Source: Natrinema limicola JCM 13563 (GTDB lineage: Archaea; Halobacteriota; Halobacteria; Halobacteriales; Natrialbaceae). Taken from it: 64,000 bases of DNA. Under the pieces are notes generated by a model. That model did no database searches, had not been told where the DNA came from, and worked only from the letters and a program-made list of their open reading frames with translations. Positions 37,810 through 46,352 of this stretch are shown piece by piece (position 1 is the stretch's first letter; every line of letters starts with the position of its first letter). Location of the stretch: contig NZ_AOIT01000034.1 of NCBI RefSeq assembly GCF_000337475.1, positions 731 to 64,730 on the forward strand, written 5' to 3'. A program made the position numbers and the translations under genes.

Positions 37810-38820
37810 CTACCGGTGTTTCTGATACTGATCGACCAGCAGATCGATCCCGAATGCGCCCGCCGTGATCTCGTAGTGGGTCTCGAGCCGCGGGTTGAAC
37901 TTCGCCTTGTACCGGTTGATGCTCGGGACGCCAGCGCCGACGAGGTCGTACTCCTCGATTCCCGCGTGGAGGCCATCGCGCATGACGTGCCAGTCGAGTA
38001 AGTCGTTGATCGCGATGTCGACGTCGGCGTCCGGTTTGACCCCGCCCTGCCATCGATACCGCGTCCGATCCGACTCGACGACGAGAATGCCACCGAGGAA
38101 CTCACCGTCGACGCGACAGACGTAGGGTCTGATCGCGCCGTCGGGGAGCTGTTCGTGGACCGCTCTCGAGAAGTCGACGCTCAACCGGAACGGCTGGTCT
38201 TGGCTCTCGTAGCGCTGGCGGACCTTCTCGACGATGCGTTCGACGTCGTCGGTGTCACCCTCCTCGATGGTGTAGCTGTCTTCGTCGGCGTTTCGGATGT
38301 TGCTTCGCGCGTCGCTGCTGAACCGATTGAGCAGTTCCGCTTCGGAGCCATCGAGGTCAACGACGTACGTGTGACTTGGCCTGACGTCGTAGTCGTTCCA
38401 GACGAACGGACGGACGTCCTCGAGCGTGCCGGTGACGAATTTGCTATACAGCGGCGAGAGTTCGGTATCGATCCACTCGAGACAGCCCTCGATGAACCGT
38501 TTGATCCGGCGGTCGGCCTTGCGCTGTTTGAGCTTGTCGACGTTCAACAGGGCTGGGCCGAGATACGTCGTCCACGAGTGGGGGGCCGGGGAGAACGCGC
38601 CGGTTACCGGCCCCTTGGTGTATTCGAAGACTGGAAAGATGCCGACTGCTTCCTGACCTTTGAAGCCCGCGAGCAGGTGCGCCGTCGTGTCGGTATCGAC
38701 GGCCTGCAATCGGAGCGCTTCGGCGCGAAAGAACGGGTTCGAGTCGTCAGAGCGTTCGACGTACCGATTCCACTCCTCGGCATCGGCGTGTGGGTTGAGG
38801 GTACGGATCTCGACGCTCAT
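37810..38820 (-). CDS. FemAB/GNAT-like aminoacyltransferase, copy 1
   Basis: 336 aa. Two GNAT-like subdomains: FFRAEALRLQAVDTDTTAHL, LLAGFKGQEAVGIFPVFEY and SFSSDARSNIRNADEDSYTI-type central segment, then GEFLGGILVVESDRTRYRWQ and YDLVGAGVPSINRYKAKFNP, the FemAB-related C-terminal half in which a flexible Asn-Arg-Tyr-Lys-x-Lys loop ends the fold. Such enzymes transfer amino acids or other acyl groups to lipid-linked or polysaccharide substrates; the substrate is unknown. Its ATG overlaps the stop of the phosphatase-family gene (ATGA, 4 bp), so both are in one operon. A paralogue is at 57902-58909. Confidence 0.85.
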   Translation of the reverse strand: MSVEIRTLNPHADAEEWNRYVERSDDSNPFFRAEALRLQAVDTDTTAHLLAGFKGQEAVGIFPVFEYTKGPVTGAFSPAPHSWTTYLGPALLNVDKLKQRKADRRIKRFIEGCLEWIDTELSPLYSKFVTGTLEDVRPFVWNDYDVRPSHTYVVDLDGSEAELLNRFSSDARSNIRNADEDSYTIEEGDTDDVERIVEKVRQRYESQDQPFRLSVDFSRAVHEQLPDGAIRPYVCRVDGEFLGGILVVESDRTRYRWQGGVKPDADVDIAINDLLDWHVMRDGLHAGIEEYDLVGAGVPSINRYKAKFNPRLETHYEITAGAFGIDLLVDQYQKHR

Positions 38821-40445
38821 AGGTAGCCCAGATCTGAGAGTCTGTCTTCGACGCCCCTATCGTCGGTCGCCGTGATCGGCTCGGGATCGTACGCCGGATA
38901 CGATCGTTCGGTGCTGCCCTCGATGATCGGCAGTGGATCACCGTCCATTGCGGCGTCGATCGGGATGTCAAACAGTGAGCAGATCGTCGGCGCGATATCG
39001 AAAATCGTCGCCGCGGTGAGCGCGGCGGACTCGTCGAAGGCCGACCCGGCGGCCGCGACGACCCCAGTCCGCTTGTGGTTCCACGACTCCATTGGCTCGC
39101 CGAACTGGCCGTTTCCAAGCGACGCGGCGATCGCATTGTCGAACTCCGCCGGGACGGTCAGGATGTCGGGTGCCTTCTCGACGTAGGGCCCCTCGAAGTA
39201 GGTCTCTCGCGGCTCGACGGCATCGAACATCGGCTCGCCGTCGGGCGTCCGAACCGCCGACAGTTCGTCGATGAGCTCCTCGCGGACGCAATCGTAGTCC
39301 TCGACCGGCACCTGCCCGTTTGGCTCGCGGCCCTCGAGATTGAGCCGGACGCCGAGTTCGCTCTTCGAGCGGACGTATGCCTGCGAGTTCGGGAAGTCGA
39401 CTTGTTCGCTTGCCGCCCGAATCATGTCGTTTGGCACCCGTTTGCCGATCGGTTCTTTGAGTCCGACGACCTCGAGCGTGTTCGCGACCCGCTGGGTCGT
39501 AATCCCGACGTTTGCGGCCAGATTCATCGCTCGCTCGAGCGCGCTTGGGCCACCGTCGCTGGCGTCCGATCCCTCGAGGAGATTGTTCTCCCAGGACTTC
39601 GACCAGTCTGGCATCCCTTCGCCCCCACTCTGGGCGCTGACATAGCCTTCCGACCGGAGGTACTCGTTGACGCGGAACTCGTCGCCGGTCACCTTCCCCA
39701 TGCCGTGGTCGCTGACGAGCAGGACGTTCTCGGGGTCCGTCCGCTCGATGGTTTCCTCGAGCTCGCGGTCGACTGCCCGATACACTGCTTCGATCGCCTT
39801 TTTGTCCCCCGGGCGCTCGTGAAACACCGAATCAGTCTGCTGGAACTGGAGGAAGCCAAACTCCGGCGCGATTCGCCGACAGAGGTACCGAAAGGCCTTC
39901 CCCCGGAGTTCGACCGTCCGCTCGTAGCCCTCGATCGACTGATCCGGTTCCGGGCTGTTCTGTGGATAGATCCAGTAGTCGCCACCACATGCCAACTTGA
40001 CGTCCTCGAGGATGCCTTCGGGGTGACAGTCCGGGTCCTCGGGCGCGGTCAGCCCCGGGATCAGCGCCCCATCGAACGCCCGGGCGGGATGGGTCACGGG
40101 CATGTTGACGACGACGCTCGCAAAGCCGTACTCGCTCAACAGCTCCCAGACTGGCCGTTCCCGAACGTGAGTTGCGTTGACCACGTCCCAGTCGTAGCCG
40201 TCGAAAGAAAGGAAATCGTAGACGCCGTGTTTGCCCGGATTCTTCCCGGTGTAGAGCGACGGCCAGGCGCTTGCAGTCCAGGGCGGAATCTGCGACTCGA
40301 GGGGTCCAGCAGTGCCCAACTCGAACAGCCGCTGGATGGTCGGCACCTCGCCCGATTCGAACAGGGGCTCGAGTATCGGCCGACACCCGGCGTCGAGCCC
40401 CACGACGAGCAGACGAAGGGATTCTTCGTCCGTCGAACTTGCCAT
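38817..40445 (-). CDS. Alkaline-phosphatase-superfamily enzyme (nucleotide pyrophosphatase/phosphodiesterase type), copy 1
   Basis: 542 aa from ATG 40445 (MASSTDEESL). Metal Asp in LLVVGLDAGCRPI, the nucleophile region QIPPWTASAWPSLYTGKNPG, KHGVYDFLSFDGYDWDVVNA, the metal pair in VLLVSDHGMGKVTG, and a C-terminal His in ESWNHKRTGVVAA. It is soluble with no signal peptide, so it should act on cytoplasmic or membrane-surface substrates. Exact chemistry (phosphatase, phosphodiesterase or transferase) cannot be told from the sequence. It overlaps the FemAB-like gene downstream. A paralogue is at 56104-57729. Confidence 0.88.
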   Translation of the reverse strand: MASSTDEESLRLLVVGLDAGCRPILEPLFESGEVPTIQRLFELGTAGPLESQIPPWTASAWPSLYTGKNPGKHGVYDFLSFDGYDWDVVNATHVRERPVWELLSEYGFASVVVNMPVTHPARAFDGALIPGLTAPEDPDCHPEGILEDVKLACGGDYWIYPQNSPEPDQSIEGYERTVELRGKAFRYLCRRIAPEFGFLQFQQTDSVFHERPGDKKAIEAVYRAVDRELEETIERTDPENVLLVSDHGMGKVTGDEFRVNEYLRSEGYVSAQSGGEGMPDWSKSWENNLLEGSDASDGGPSALERAMNLAANVGITTQRVANTLEVVGLKEPIGKRVPNDMIRAASEQVDFPNSQAYVRSKSELGVRLNLEGREPNGQVPVEDYDCVREELIDELSAVRTPDGEPMFDAVEPRETYFEGPYVEKAPDILTVPAEFDNAIAASLGNGQFGEPMESWNHKRTGVVAAAGSAFDESAALTAATIFDIAPTICSLFDIPIDAAMDGDPLPIIEGSTERSYPAYDPEPITATDDRGVEDRLSDLGYL

Positions 40446-40678
40446 AGAGACGGTATGTTGCCGGTTAGGCTTTGTTATGCGACCGCTTGATGACTGTAAC
40501 ATCGTACTGGGTGGCTGTACGATCGGAATAGCGCTCGCGCCGGTGTCTCTCGCTGTGGCTGTAAGCGCCGATTGTCACCCGTTTCAGGCGAGTATCGTCC
40601 GCATCACTAAGGTGTCTGATGATACCGTATTACGTCGATGATCGCCGTTACTGGTGTTCGTCACCACCGATTCGAGAT

Positions 40679-41794
40679 ATGATCAGTGCCACCCCCTCCG
40701 TGTTCGACGCGTCGCTCTCACGGTCGGGGGGTGCGGGAATCGACGCGTTTGTCGACCGGCACGCCCCCAACGTTGACTACACCTACTACGGTGCCGGCAA
40801 GGTCGCGCTCCGGGACGGCCTCGATGGCCTCGTCGAACCCGGCGAGAACGTTCTCGTCCCTGCCTACCTCTCGCCCGCAGTCGTCGAACCCTTTTGCGAT
40901 CTCGGCCTCGAGCCCCGGTTTTACGCCATCGAAGAGACGCTCGCGCCTGATTTCGCCGATCTCGAGAGCCGGATCGACGACGACACGGTCGCCGTCATGT
41001 CGGTCAACTATTTCGGCTTTCCACAGCCCGGGCTCGAGCGGCTCGCGTCGCTGACCAACGAATACGACTGTTATCACATCGACGACAACGCTCACGGCCC
41101 GATCAGCGTCGCGGACGGGACGCTGCTCGGGACGCACGGTGATCTCGGGTTCACGACGTTGCGGAAGCTACTGCCGGTTCCCGACGGCGCGATCCTCTAC
41201 CGTGTCGCCGACGAGGCCAAAGCGACGTTCTCCCCATCGCCGCTGGCCGGCAGTGCAGACCGGATCGCGGCCACCGACTGTCGGTTCGTCACGACCTCGG
41301 CCGCCGAAACCGCCCTTGGCCCGCTCTACCAGTCGATCGAGTCGATGCTCGACGACGGGGCCGACGATCCGTCGTCCGTAGATCCGGGTGCCCGATACGA
41401 GGCCACAAAAGCCCCGATGTCGAAGCTTACAGCGATGGTCACCGACGCCGCCGATCCGGACACGATCCGGGCCGCCCGGCGAGAGAACTACCGGACGTGG
41501 CAACAGGTGTTAGCCGACCGTGAGGACATTACGATGTTCTACGAGCGGCTGCCGGAGGGGATCAGCCCATACGAGTTTCCCGTCCGGGCGCGCGATTCAG
41601 ACGCGTTTCTGGCGGCGCTCCACGATTGTGGCGTCGTGGGTGCACACACCTGGCCGATACTCCGCGAGTCCGTATTCGAGGCCGACGGCTACGACACGGC
41701 GACACGTCTCTCACAGGAGGTCGTCACGCTGCCGGTCCACCAGGGCATCGAGCCGACAGCGATCGAGACAGCCGGCAAACGACTGCAGCAGTGA
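40679..41794 (+). CDS. DegT/DnrJ/EryC1-type PLP-dependent aminotransferase-like protein
   Basis: 371 aa from ATG 40679 (MISATPSVFDASLSRSG; the frame extends upstream to 40619). Fold-type I PLP enzyme: YYGAGKVALRDGLDGLVEPG (start of the PLP pocket), VLVPAYLSPAVVEPFCDLGL, DDNAHGPIS (Asp for PLP N1), TLRKLLPVPDGAILY (Lys of the aldimine) and ISPYEFPVRARDSDAFLAAL at the C-terminus. The family aminates nucleotide-linked keto-sugars. Divergent from the phosphatase/FemAB operon across 234 bp, so probably part of the same surface-sugar function. Confidence 0.82.
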   Translation: MISATPSVFDASLSRSGGAGIDAFVDRHAPNVDYTYYGAGKVALRDGLDGLVEPGENVLVPAYLSPAVVEPFCDLGLEPRFYAIEETLAPDFADLESRIDDDTVAVMSVNYFGFPQPGLERLASLTNEYDCYHIDDNAHGPISVADGTLLGTHGDLGFTTLRKLLPVPDGAILYRVADEAKATFSPSPLAGSADRIAATDCRFVTTSAAETALGPLYQSIESMLDDGADDPSSVDPGARYEATKAPMSKLTAMVTDAADPDTIRAARRENYRTWQQVLADREDITMFYERLPEGISPYEFPVRARDSDAFLAALHDCGVVGAHTWPILRESVFEADGYDTATRLSQEVVTLPVHQGIEPTAIETAGKRLQQ

Positions 41795-41824
41795 GCCGGG
41801 AGATCTCGCGGCTCGGTCAGCACC

Positions 41825-43561
41825 TCATTCGCTGGCAGCCGGCGGCGACGAGAGCGCCGCGTGTACGTCGTCGCTCAGCGCGTACGCCCGATCTGGCGTC
41901 CGCTCGAGGACGCCCTCCGTCCGCAACTCCGAGAGGAGCCCCTGAACCGCGACTCTGGACCGCTCGACGTCTGCGGTGAGGGTCGCCGCATCGAGCGATC
42001 CGCGCTCGTCGAGGGCGGCAAGCACGTCACGTGCCGTCTCGAGCGAACACTGTGAGCCCTCGCACGCGCGCTCGACGCGGTCGCCAATGTCGGTCGTCTC
42101 GAGGACCGTTGCGAGGTCGTGTTCACTGTCGGTGGTGACACGTGCCGTTTCATCGGCTGTGGACGTGGGTGTGTTGTCGGGTGTGTTGTCGTTCGATCTG
42201 GCGTTGGCTATCGCCTCGTCCCAGTCGACGGGCGTGTATCCGAACTCGACGTCGTCACCGCCGGCCTGCAGGATCGTCGACTCCTCGTCGGTCCCGTCCT
42301 CGTCTGCGCTCTCGTGTTCGCTGACGGTCTCGCGTAACCGCTCGTTTTCATCGCGCAGGCGGCTCAGTTCGTCCGCGCGAGACTCGAGTTCGTCTTCGAG
42401 GGCGTCGATCCGGTCGTCGCGTGCCTCGAGTCGGTCTTGAAGCTCGTCGCGTTCGGCCTCGAGGTCGGCGATTTCTTCGTGAAGCCGGCGCAGGTCCTCG
42501 CTACCGCCGGGGAGTTGTGACTGGACCGTCTCGGTGTTCTGCAAGGCGTCGGCCATCTGTTTGGCCGCACTCGAGACGTCACGCGCCGAGGAGAGTTCGT
42601 CTTCCAAGGTCTCGATGCGCCGTTCTTTCTTTTCGAGTTCGGCCTCGAGTTCCTGAATTCGGTCCTGTTCGCGATCTTTTCGCTCGGAGATGTCCTGAAG
42701 GTCGCCGACCAGCGCGTCCGAGACGGACTTGAGTTCGGGGCGCTCGAAATCGTCGAGGCCGGGCGTCGCGCCGGCGTCGAAGGTCCGTTTGCGGCGAAAC
42801 TGGACCTTTTGGACATCGACTTCGGTCCAGTCGGTCTGGACGAACGCCTGCCCGTCGTCTAAGTCGGCGACGCGCTCGGCGTATTCGGTGTCGATGATCC
42901 GGCCGACGACTTTCGTGTCGTTGTCCCAGGTCAGCCGATGCCAGACGAGCCAGTTGGCCTGCGTGATGAAGTCCTTCTTGACGTCGGCCGGTCGCTGGCT
43001 GATTCCCAAAATCCCGAGGCCGTGTTTGCGGCCGCGCTTGCTGATCTTGATCAGCAGGTTGCCAGTCTCGCCGACGCCGCCGCCCTCCGGGATGTACTCG
43101 TGGACCTCCTCGACGACCAGCAGGAACGGCTTCTTGAGCTTCTTCTCCTTGACGAACAGGTGTCGGGCGACCTCTCGGAGTAGTTCGTCGGCCACGTCCT
43201 CGTCGAGATACCCCGAGACGTCGAGGATGACGGGGACGTTCTCCTCGAGTGCGATCGTGGCCATCTGTTCGGCGTGTTCCGGCCCGATCTGGATGTCACA
43301 CTCCTCGTCAGCGCCGGCGTGGAGCATTTCGTACTCCTCTTTGAGTCCGTAGTACTCCCCGTCCGTGTCGACGATCAGGAGGGGATAGCCAGCCTCGAGC
43401 AACTCCTCGGCGATGACCGACGCGGTGTTGGACTTTCCGGAGCCACTCTTGCCGGTCGCAAACCCGCGTCCGGTGAGGACTTCGATGACGGGCAGTTTGA
43501 GATCCGCACCGCCGGCCGTCTCGCCGACGCGGATCTGTCGCTGTCTGGTGCCGTCGCTCAC
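41825..43561 (-). CDS. HerA-like ATPase with coiled-coil
   Basis: 578 aa from GTG 43561 (the frame is open to 43585). HerA-type N-terminal barrel and RecA-like core: Walker A VLTGRGFATGKSGSGKSNTA, Walker B PFLLVVEEVHEYIPEGGGVG, and RGRKHGLGILGISQRPADVK with arginine finger. A long coiled coil (about 285-430, RIQELEAELEKKERRIETLE, DELSRLRDENERLRETVSEH) is followed by an acidic linker and a winged-helix-like tail. HerA is usually partner of NurA in end resection, but a separate NurA is not in the window; this coiled-coil form may serve another DNA-handling role. Confidence 0.85.
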   Translation of the reverse strand: MSDGTRQRQIRVGETAGGADLKLPVIEVLTGRGFATGKSGSGKSNTASVIAEELLEAGYPLLIVDTDGEYYGLKEEYEMLHAGADEECDIQIGPEHAEQMATIALEENVPVILDVSGYLDEDVADELLREVARHLFVKEKKLKKPFLLVVEEVHEYIPEGGGVGETGNLLIKISKRGRKHGLGILGISQRPADVKKDFITQANWLVWHRLTWDNDTKVVGRIIDTEYAERVADLDDGQAFVQTDWTEVDVQKVQFRRKRTFDAGATPGLDDFERPELKSVSDALVGDLQDISERKDREQDRIQELEAELEKKERRIETLEDELSSARDVSSAAKQMADALQNTETVQSQLPGGSEDLRRLHEEIADLEAERDELQDRLEARDDRIDALEDELESRADELSRLRDENERLRETVSEHESADEDGTDEESTILQAGGDDVEFGYTPVDWDEAIANARSNDNTPDNTPTSTADETARVTTDSEHDLATVLETTDIGDRVERACEGSQCSLETARDVLAALDERGSLDAATLTADVERSRVAVQGLLSELRTEGVLERTPDRAYALSDDVHAALSSPPAASE

Positions 43562-43670
43562 CGGTCGATCACCCCGCGAACGCACGATTCACTCATGATA
43601 TCTGTACTGTCCGAACACGCGACCTTGAATATTGGCCTCGATGCGAGTTGTCTCCCCGTCGCGGTTCCGT

Positions 43671-45587
43671 TCACTCCGCGTCGCGTTCGACGGTTTGCTC
43701 GCGAATCGTCATCCCCTTGCGCCCGAGGTGCTGGAGCTGTTTTCGGGCGAAATCCTCCTCGCGTGTGCCCCGCGTTGCCAGCACGTAGACGAGCGCGCCG
43801 CCAGCGGGCCGCATGGTCCGCCCCGCCCGCTGGGTGCCCTGCCGTCGCGAGCCGCCCAGTCCGGAGGCGACGATCGCCAGATCGGCCGTCGGCAGGTCGA
43901 TTCCCTCGTCGCCGACCCGCGAGATGATCAACAGGTCGCGCTCGTCCCGGCGGAACTCCTCTAACAGCCGCCGGCGTTCGTGATGTGGCGTCTCGCCGCT
44001 GAGGAAGGGGACCTCGAGCGCGTCGGAGAGTTCTCGGCCCTGCTCGAGATAGTCGACGAAGACGATGGCCTTCGCGTCGGGGTGGGCCGACAGCAGGTAT
44101 CGTACCTCGTCGATCTTCCCGCGATTCTTCGCCGCGATGCGGTACTTCTCGCGGCCGTCGGCCGAGCCGTAGGCGTTGGCTTGTTCGTCGTCGCCCCACG
44201 GCACGTAGCGGATCTCGAGTTCTGGTTCGGCGACGAAGCCGGCCTCGAACAAGGCCTCCCAGTCGGTGCCGATCGGCGGGCCGACGAGGGTGAAGATCTC
44301 GGTCTGGCGGTCGTCTTCGCGGATGGGGCTGGCGGAAAGCCCCAGGCGGTGCTTGGACTGTAAGTGCGTACTCCGCCGGTAGACGTCCGAAGGGACGTGC
44401 TGGCACTCGTCGAAGATCACCAGCCCCCACTCGCGGTCGTCGAAGAGCGATCGATGACGATCCATCCCCGCGATCTGGTAGGTGGCGATCGTCACCGGTC
44501 GCACTTCCTTGCGGCCGCCGTGGTACTGGCCGATCTGATGGGGCTCGAGCGAGGTGTACTCGACCATCGCGTCGGCCCACTGCTGGGCGAGGTCGCGACT
44601 CGGAACCAGAACCAGAGTTTCGCCCTCGACGTGGGCCATCGCGCCCATCGCGGCCACCGTCTTCCCGCTGCCCGGCGGGCCGACGAAGACGCCTTCGCCA
44701 GCCTCGGCGAAGCGATCGACCCAGTTCTGCTGGTAGTCGCGCAGTCGGACGTTCAGGTCGATCGACAACTCCTCGCCGGAGGCAAGCTCGCGGTGATCCT
44801 GAACCGGATAGCCGGCCTCGTAGAGGATCCGCTTGATCGCAGCTTCCGACCCCTCTCGAACCCAGTCTTCGGTTTCGGAAATCGGTGCGTGGACGTGTTC
44901 TTCGTCGAGTTTCTGCCGGGCGACGTTGCCCATGATTTCGGGCGTCTGGGCCTCGAGTACAGTATACCCCTCCTCGTGGGTCACGAGCCGGAACTGGTGG
45001 GCCCGATCCCACTGGCTTTCGACCCACTCCTCGAGCGGTTCCGACCGCTGCCCCAGTGCCTGGCGCATCGTCCGGGCTAAATCCTCGAAACTATCGTGGG
45101 GCGTACTCCAGACGTCTTCCGGGCGGACGACGTAGCGATAGCCGTCCTCGCCGTTGGCATCTGCGAGGTGGGCAAACTGGGAGAGTTGCGCACGCGTGAA
45201 TTGGTCCGGTCGGTCGACGATTATCTCTCGACGTTTCGGGAAAACGACGACGCGCTCGCGGTCGGTCAGATCCTCGAGTTCGCTGGGATACCAGACGACG
45301 GGGTCCGTGGACACGGAGAGTCGCTCGAGGGAGCCCGACTCGGCGAGAGTCTCGAGTCGGTCGCTCGCCTCCTCGTGGGGGAGCTCGAGCGCACGGGAGA
45401 CGGCTGCGGCGGTGAGCACCGGTCGACCGGCCTGCTGGCTGGCGTCGTGGAAGTCGGCGATGGTGAACGCCTCGCCCGCCTCGTTCTCGTCGGACTTCGC
45501 GCTGGCGTCGGCTGTCGCGTCCCCGGCCGGATCGTGGACGTCGCTTCGCTGCTCGTCGGAAGCCGCCGAAGAACGTTCGTCAGTCAC
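43671..45587 (-). CDS. XPB/Rad25-like superfamily-2 DNA helicase
   Basis: 638 aa, GTG start at 45587. An acidic ~40-residue leader, an N-terminal DNA-damage-recognition-like region (FTIADFHDASQQAGRPVLTA) and the helicase core: NVRLRDYQQNWVDRFAEAGE (Q-like motif), GVFVGPPGSGKTVAAMGAMA (Walker A), LVIFDECQHVPSDVYRRSTH (motif II as DECQH), LGLSASPIREDDRQTEIFTL (III), ISRVGDEGIDLP (V), QRAGRTMRPAGGALVYVLAT (VI). Archaeal XPB homologues act in repair and may partner the nuclease Bax1 or NurA; none is adjacent. It lies 110 bp from the HerA-like gene, same strand. Confidence 0.9.
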   Translation of the reverse strand: MTDERSSAASDEQRSDVHDPAGDATADASAKSDENEAGEAFTIADFHDASQQAGRPVLTAAAVSRALELPHEEASDRLETLAESGSLERLSVSTDPVVWYPSELEDLTDRERVVVFPKRREIIVDRPDQFTRAQLSQFAHLADANGEDGYRYVVRPEDVWSTPHDSFEDLARTMRQALGQRSEPLEEWVESQWDRAHQFRLVTHEEGYTVLEAQTPEIMGNVARQKLDEEHVHAPISETEDWVREGSEAAIKRILYEAGYPVQDHRELASGEELSIDLNVRLRDYQQNWVDRFAEAGEGVFVGPPGSGKTVAAMGAMAHVEGETLVLVPSRDLAQQWADAMVEYTSLEPHQIGQYHGGRKEVRPVTIATYQIAGMDRHRSLFDDREWGLVIFDECQHVPSDVYRRSTHLQSKHRLGLSASPIREDDRQTEIFTLVGPPIGTDWEALFEAGFVAEPELEIRYVPWGDDEQANAYGSADGREKYRIAAKNRGKIDEVRYLLSAHPDAKAIVFVDYLEQGRELSDALEVPFLSGETPHHERRRLLEEFRRDERDLLIISRVGDEGIDLPTADLAIVASGLGGSRRQGTQRAGRTMRPAGGALVYVLATRGTREEDFARKQLQHLGRKGMTIREQTVERDAE

Positions 45588-45690
45588 TGCCGGGTCGTAG
45601 CGGTGGTGGGGGTAAACCCATTTCGCTCGTGGCTCGAGTACGGGGCGACCGTCTCGAGCGCAAACAGCTATCTTTCTTCAAGGAGAGAAT

Positions 45691-45758
45691 CCCGGCGTTT
45701 ACGCCGTCATCAGAAATCTTCGATTTCTGATTGCCCGTCAGACGTAGTCTGACGACCG
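45691..45758. repeat. Left terminal structure with two-hairpin cassette
   Basis: A terminal hairpin CCCGGCG-TTTA-CGCCG is broken off before its last GGG by a 46-nt insert holding two perfect hairpins: CAGAAATC-TTC-GATTTCTG (45711-45729) and GTCAGAC-GTA-GTCTGAC (45737-45753). CCCG at 45691 can still pair with CGGG at 45756. Confidence 0.7.
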
Positions 45759-45833
45759 GGCGTGAATCCGACAACGCTTACACAGTCCCCGTTCGGTAGC
45801 AATACGGGTATTTAAGTTCAGTCGAGGTGTAGT

Positions 45834-46028
45834 ATGACATACACCGAGGCGGCACGTCCGCCCACCTAATCGGACAATATCGGGACTCCGAGACCCAGAA
45901 CGTTCGAGACTCCCATTTCGAACCGCTGTGGTGTCTCGGTCACCAAGATAACTCCGAGTCCCCGTGCCGGGGATAGGAGTAACGGCGGTGTGGCCCCGCC
46001 ATCGGCCCGTCATACCGACGAGTCGTAA
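45834..46028 (+). pseudogene. Disrupted frame, possible tnpB C-terminal remnant
   Basis: From ATG 45834 (preceded by a TATA-like TATTTAAG at 45809-45816) the frame has an in-frame TAA at 45867 and continues in the same frame to TAA 46026. The second part ends VTKITPSPRAGDRSNGGVAP, similar by eye to the C-terminal ITQ-PPTGD-SNGW tail common in haloarchaeal TnpB proteins. No RuvC or zinc-finger motif survives. The assignment rests on that tail and on the IS-like end and is uncertain; a real 11-aa peptide (MTYTEAARPPT) is possible but unlikely. Confidence 0.35.
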
Positions 46029-46070
46029 ACCAGCAAATATCCCAACCCAGCGGTGCGGTGCCGTGGGAAG

Positions 46071-46137
46071 CCTCGCCGTCGTCGGGCGTAGCCCGACTGC
46101 CCGAGGGATCTTCGATCCCTCTCCGTTTACGGCGAGG
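46071..46137. repeat. Right terminal structure with two-hairpin cassette
   Basis: The outer stem CCTCGCCG (46071-46078) and CGGCGAGG (46130-46137) would normally close on a TTTA loop as in other element ends. Here it is interrupted by an insert with two perfect hairpins: GTCGGGC-GTA-GCCCGAC (46081-46097) and GAGGGATC-TTC-GATCCCTC (46103-46121). The loops GTA and TTC are the same as in the left structure although the stems differ. Confidence 0.75.
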
Positions 46138-46175
46138 AGGAGGTCACATTTGACGTGCTAGCGTTACAAGCTCAC

Positions 46176-46352
46176 ATGTATCACGCGATCCTCCCAGAAG
46201 GACAGATCGTCTGTGAACGCTATGATCACACCGATGACGGGCTCGAGTTGTACGATGCCGACGACAACTTCCTCGCGTTCGTTCCCTACAGCAACCTCCA
46301 CGCGCTCCTCGACGAGGAGATCTACGAGGCGGACGACCGGTCGGTCATGTAG
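46176..46352 (+). CDS. Small conserved protein related to the one at 10098
   Basis: 58 aa from ATG 46176 (MYHAILPEGQIVCERYDHTD). GLELYDADDNFLAFVPYSNL resembles HGIVLRDEEGYNIGYVPHDI of the 69-aa protein at 10098-10307. No function is known. The frame is open upstream into the IS remnant (46155) but MYHAILPEG is the better start. Its end overlaps that of tfb on the other strand by 8 bp. Confidence 0.7.
   Translation: MYHAILPEGQIVCERYDHTDDGLELYDADDNFLAFVPYSNLHALLDEEIYEADDRSVM

Larger units (their letters stand above)
45670..46146 (+). mobile_element. Decayed IS200/IS605-type element with hairpin-rich ends
   Basis: Both borders carry complex palindromes (next entries). The right part, CGTTTACGGCGAGGAGGAGGTCAC (split over 46125-46146), matches the end of the tnpB element at 553-617 in plan and in the motif GCGAGGA-GTCAC. 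The interior lacks a transposase except for a short disrupted frame. The element lies directly upstream of the small gene at 46176 and after the XPB-like gene, so it fills the spacer between two genes. Boundaries are approximate. It may be a non-autonomous MITE-like relic mobilised in trans; this is inference. Confidence 0.5.

Noticed and set aside
39075-40490. 471-aa plus-strand ORF opposite the phosphatase-family copy 1
   Set aside because: Antisense shadow; the minus-strand protein carries conserved active-site motifs.
43558-45027. 489-aa minus-strand ORF overlapping the XPB-like gene
   Set aside because: A frame-shifted shadow in the same direction, Arg-rich; the XPB frame has all helicase motifs.
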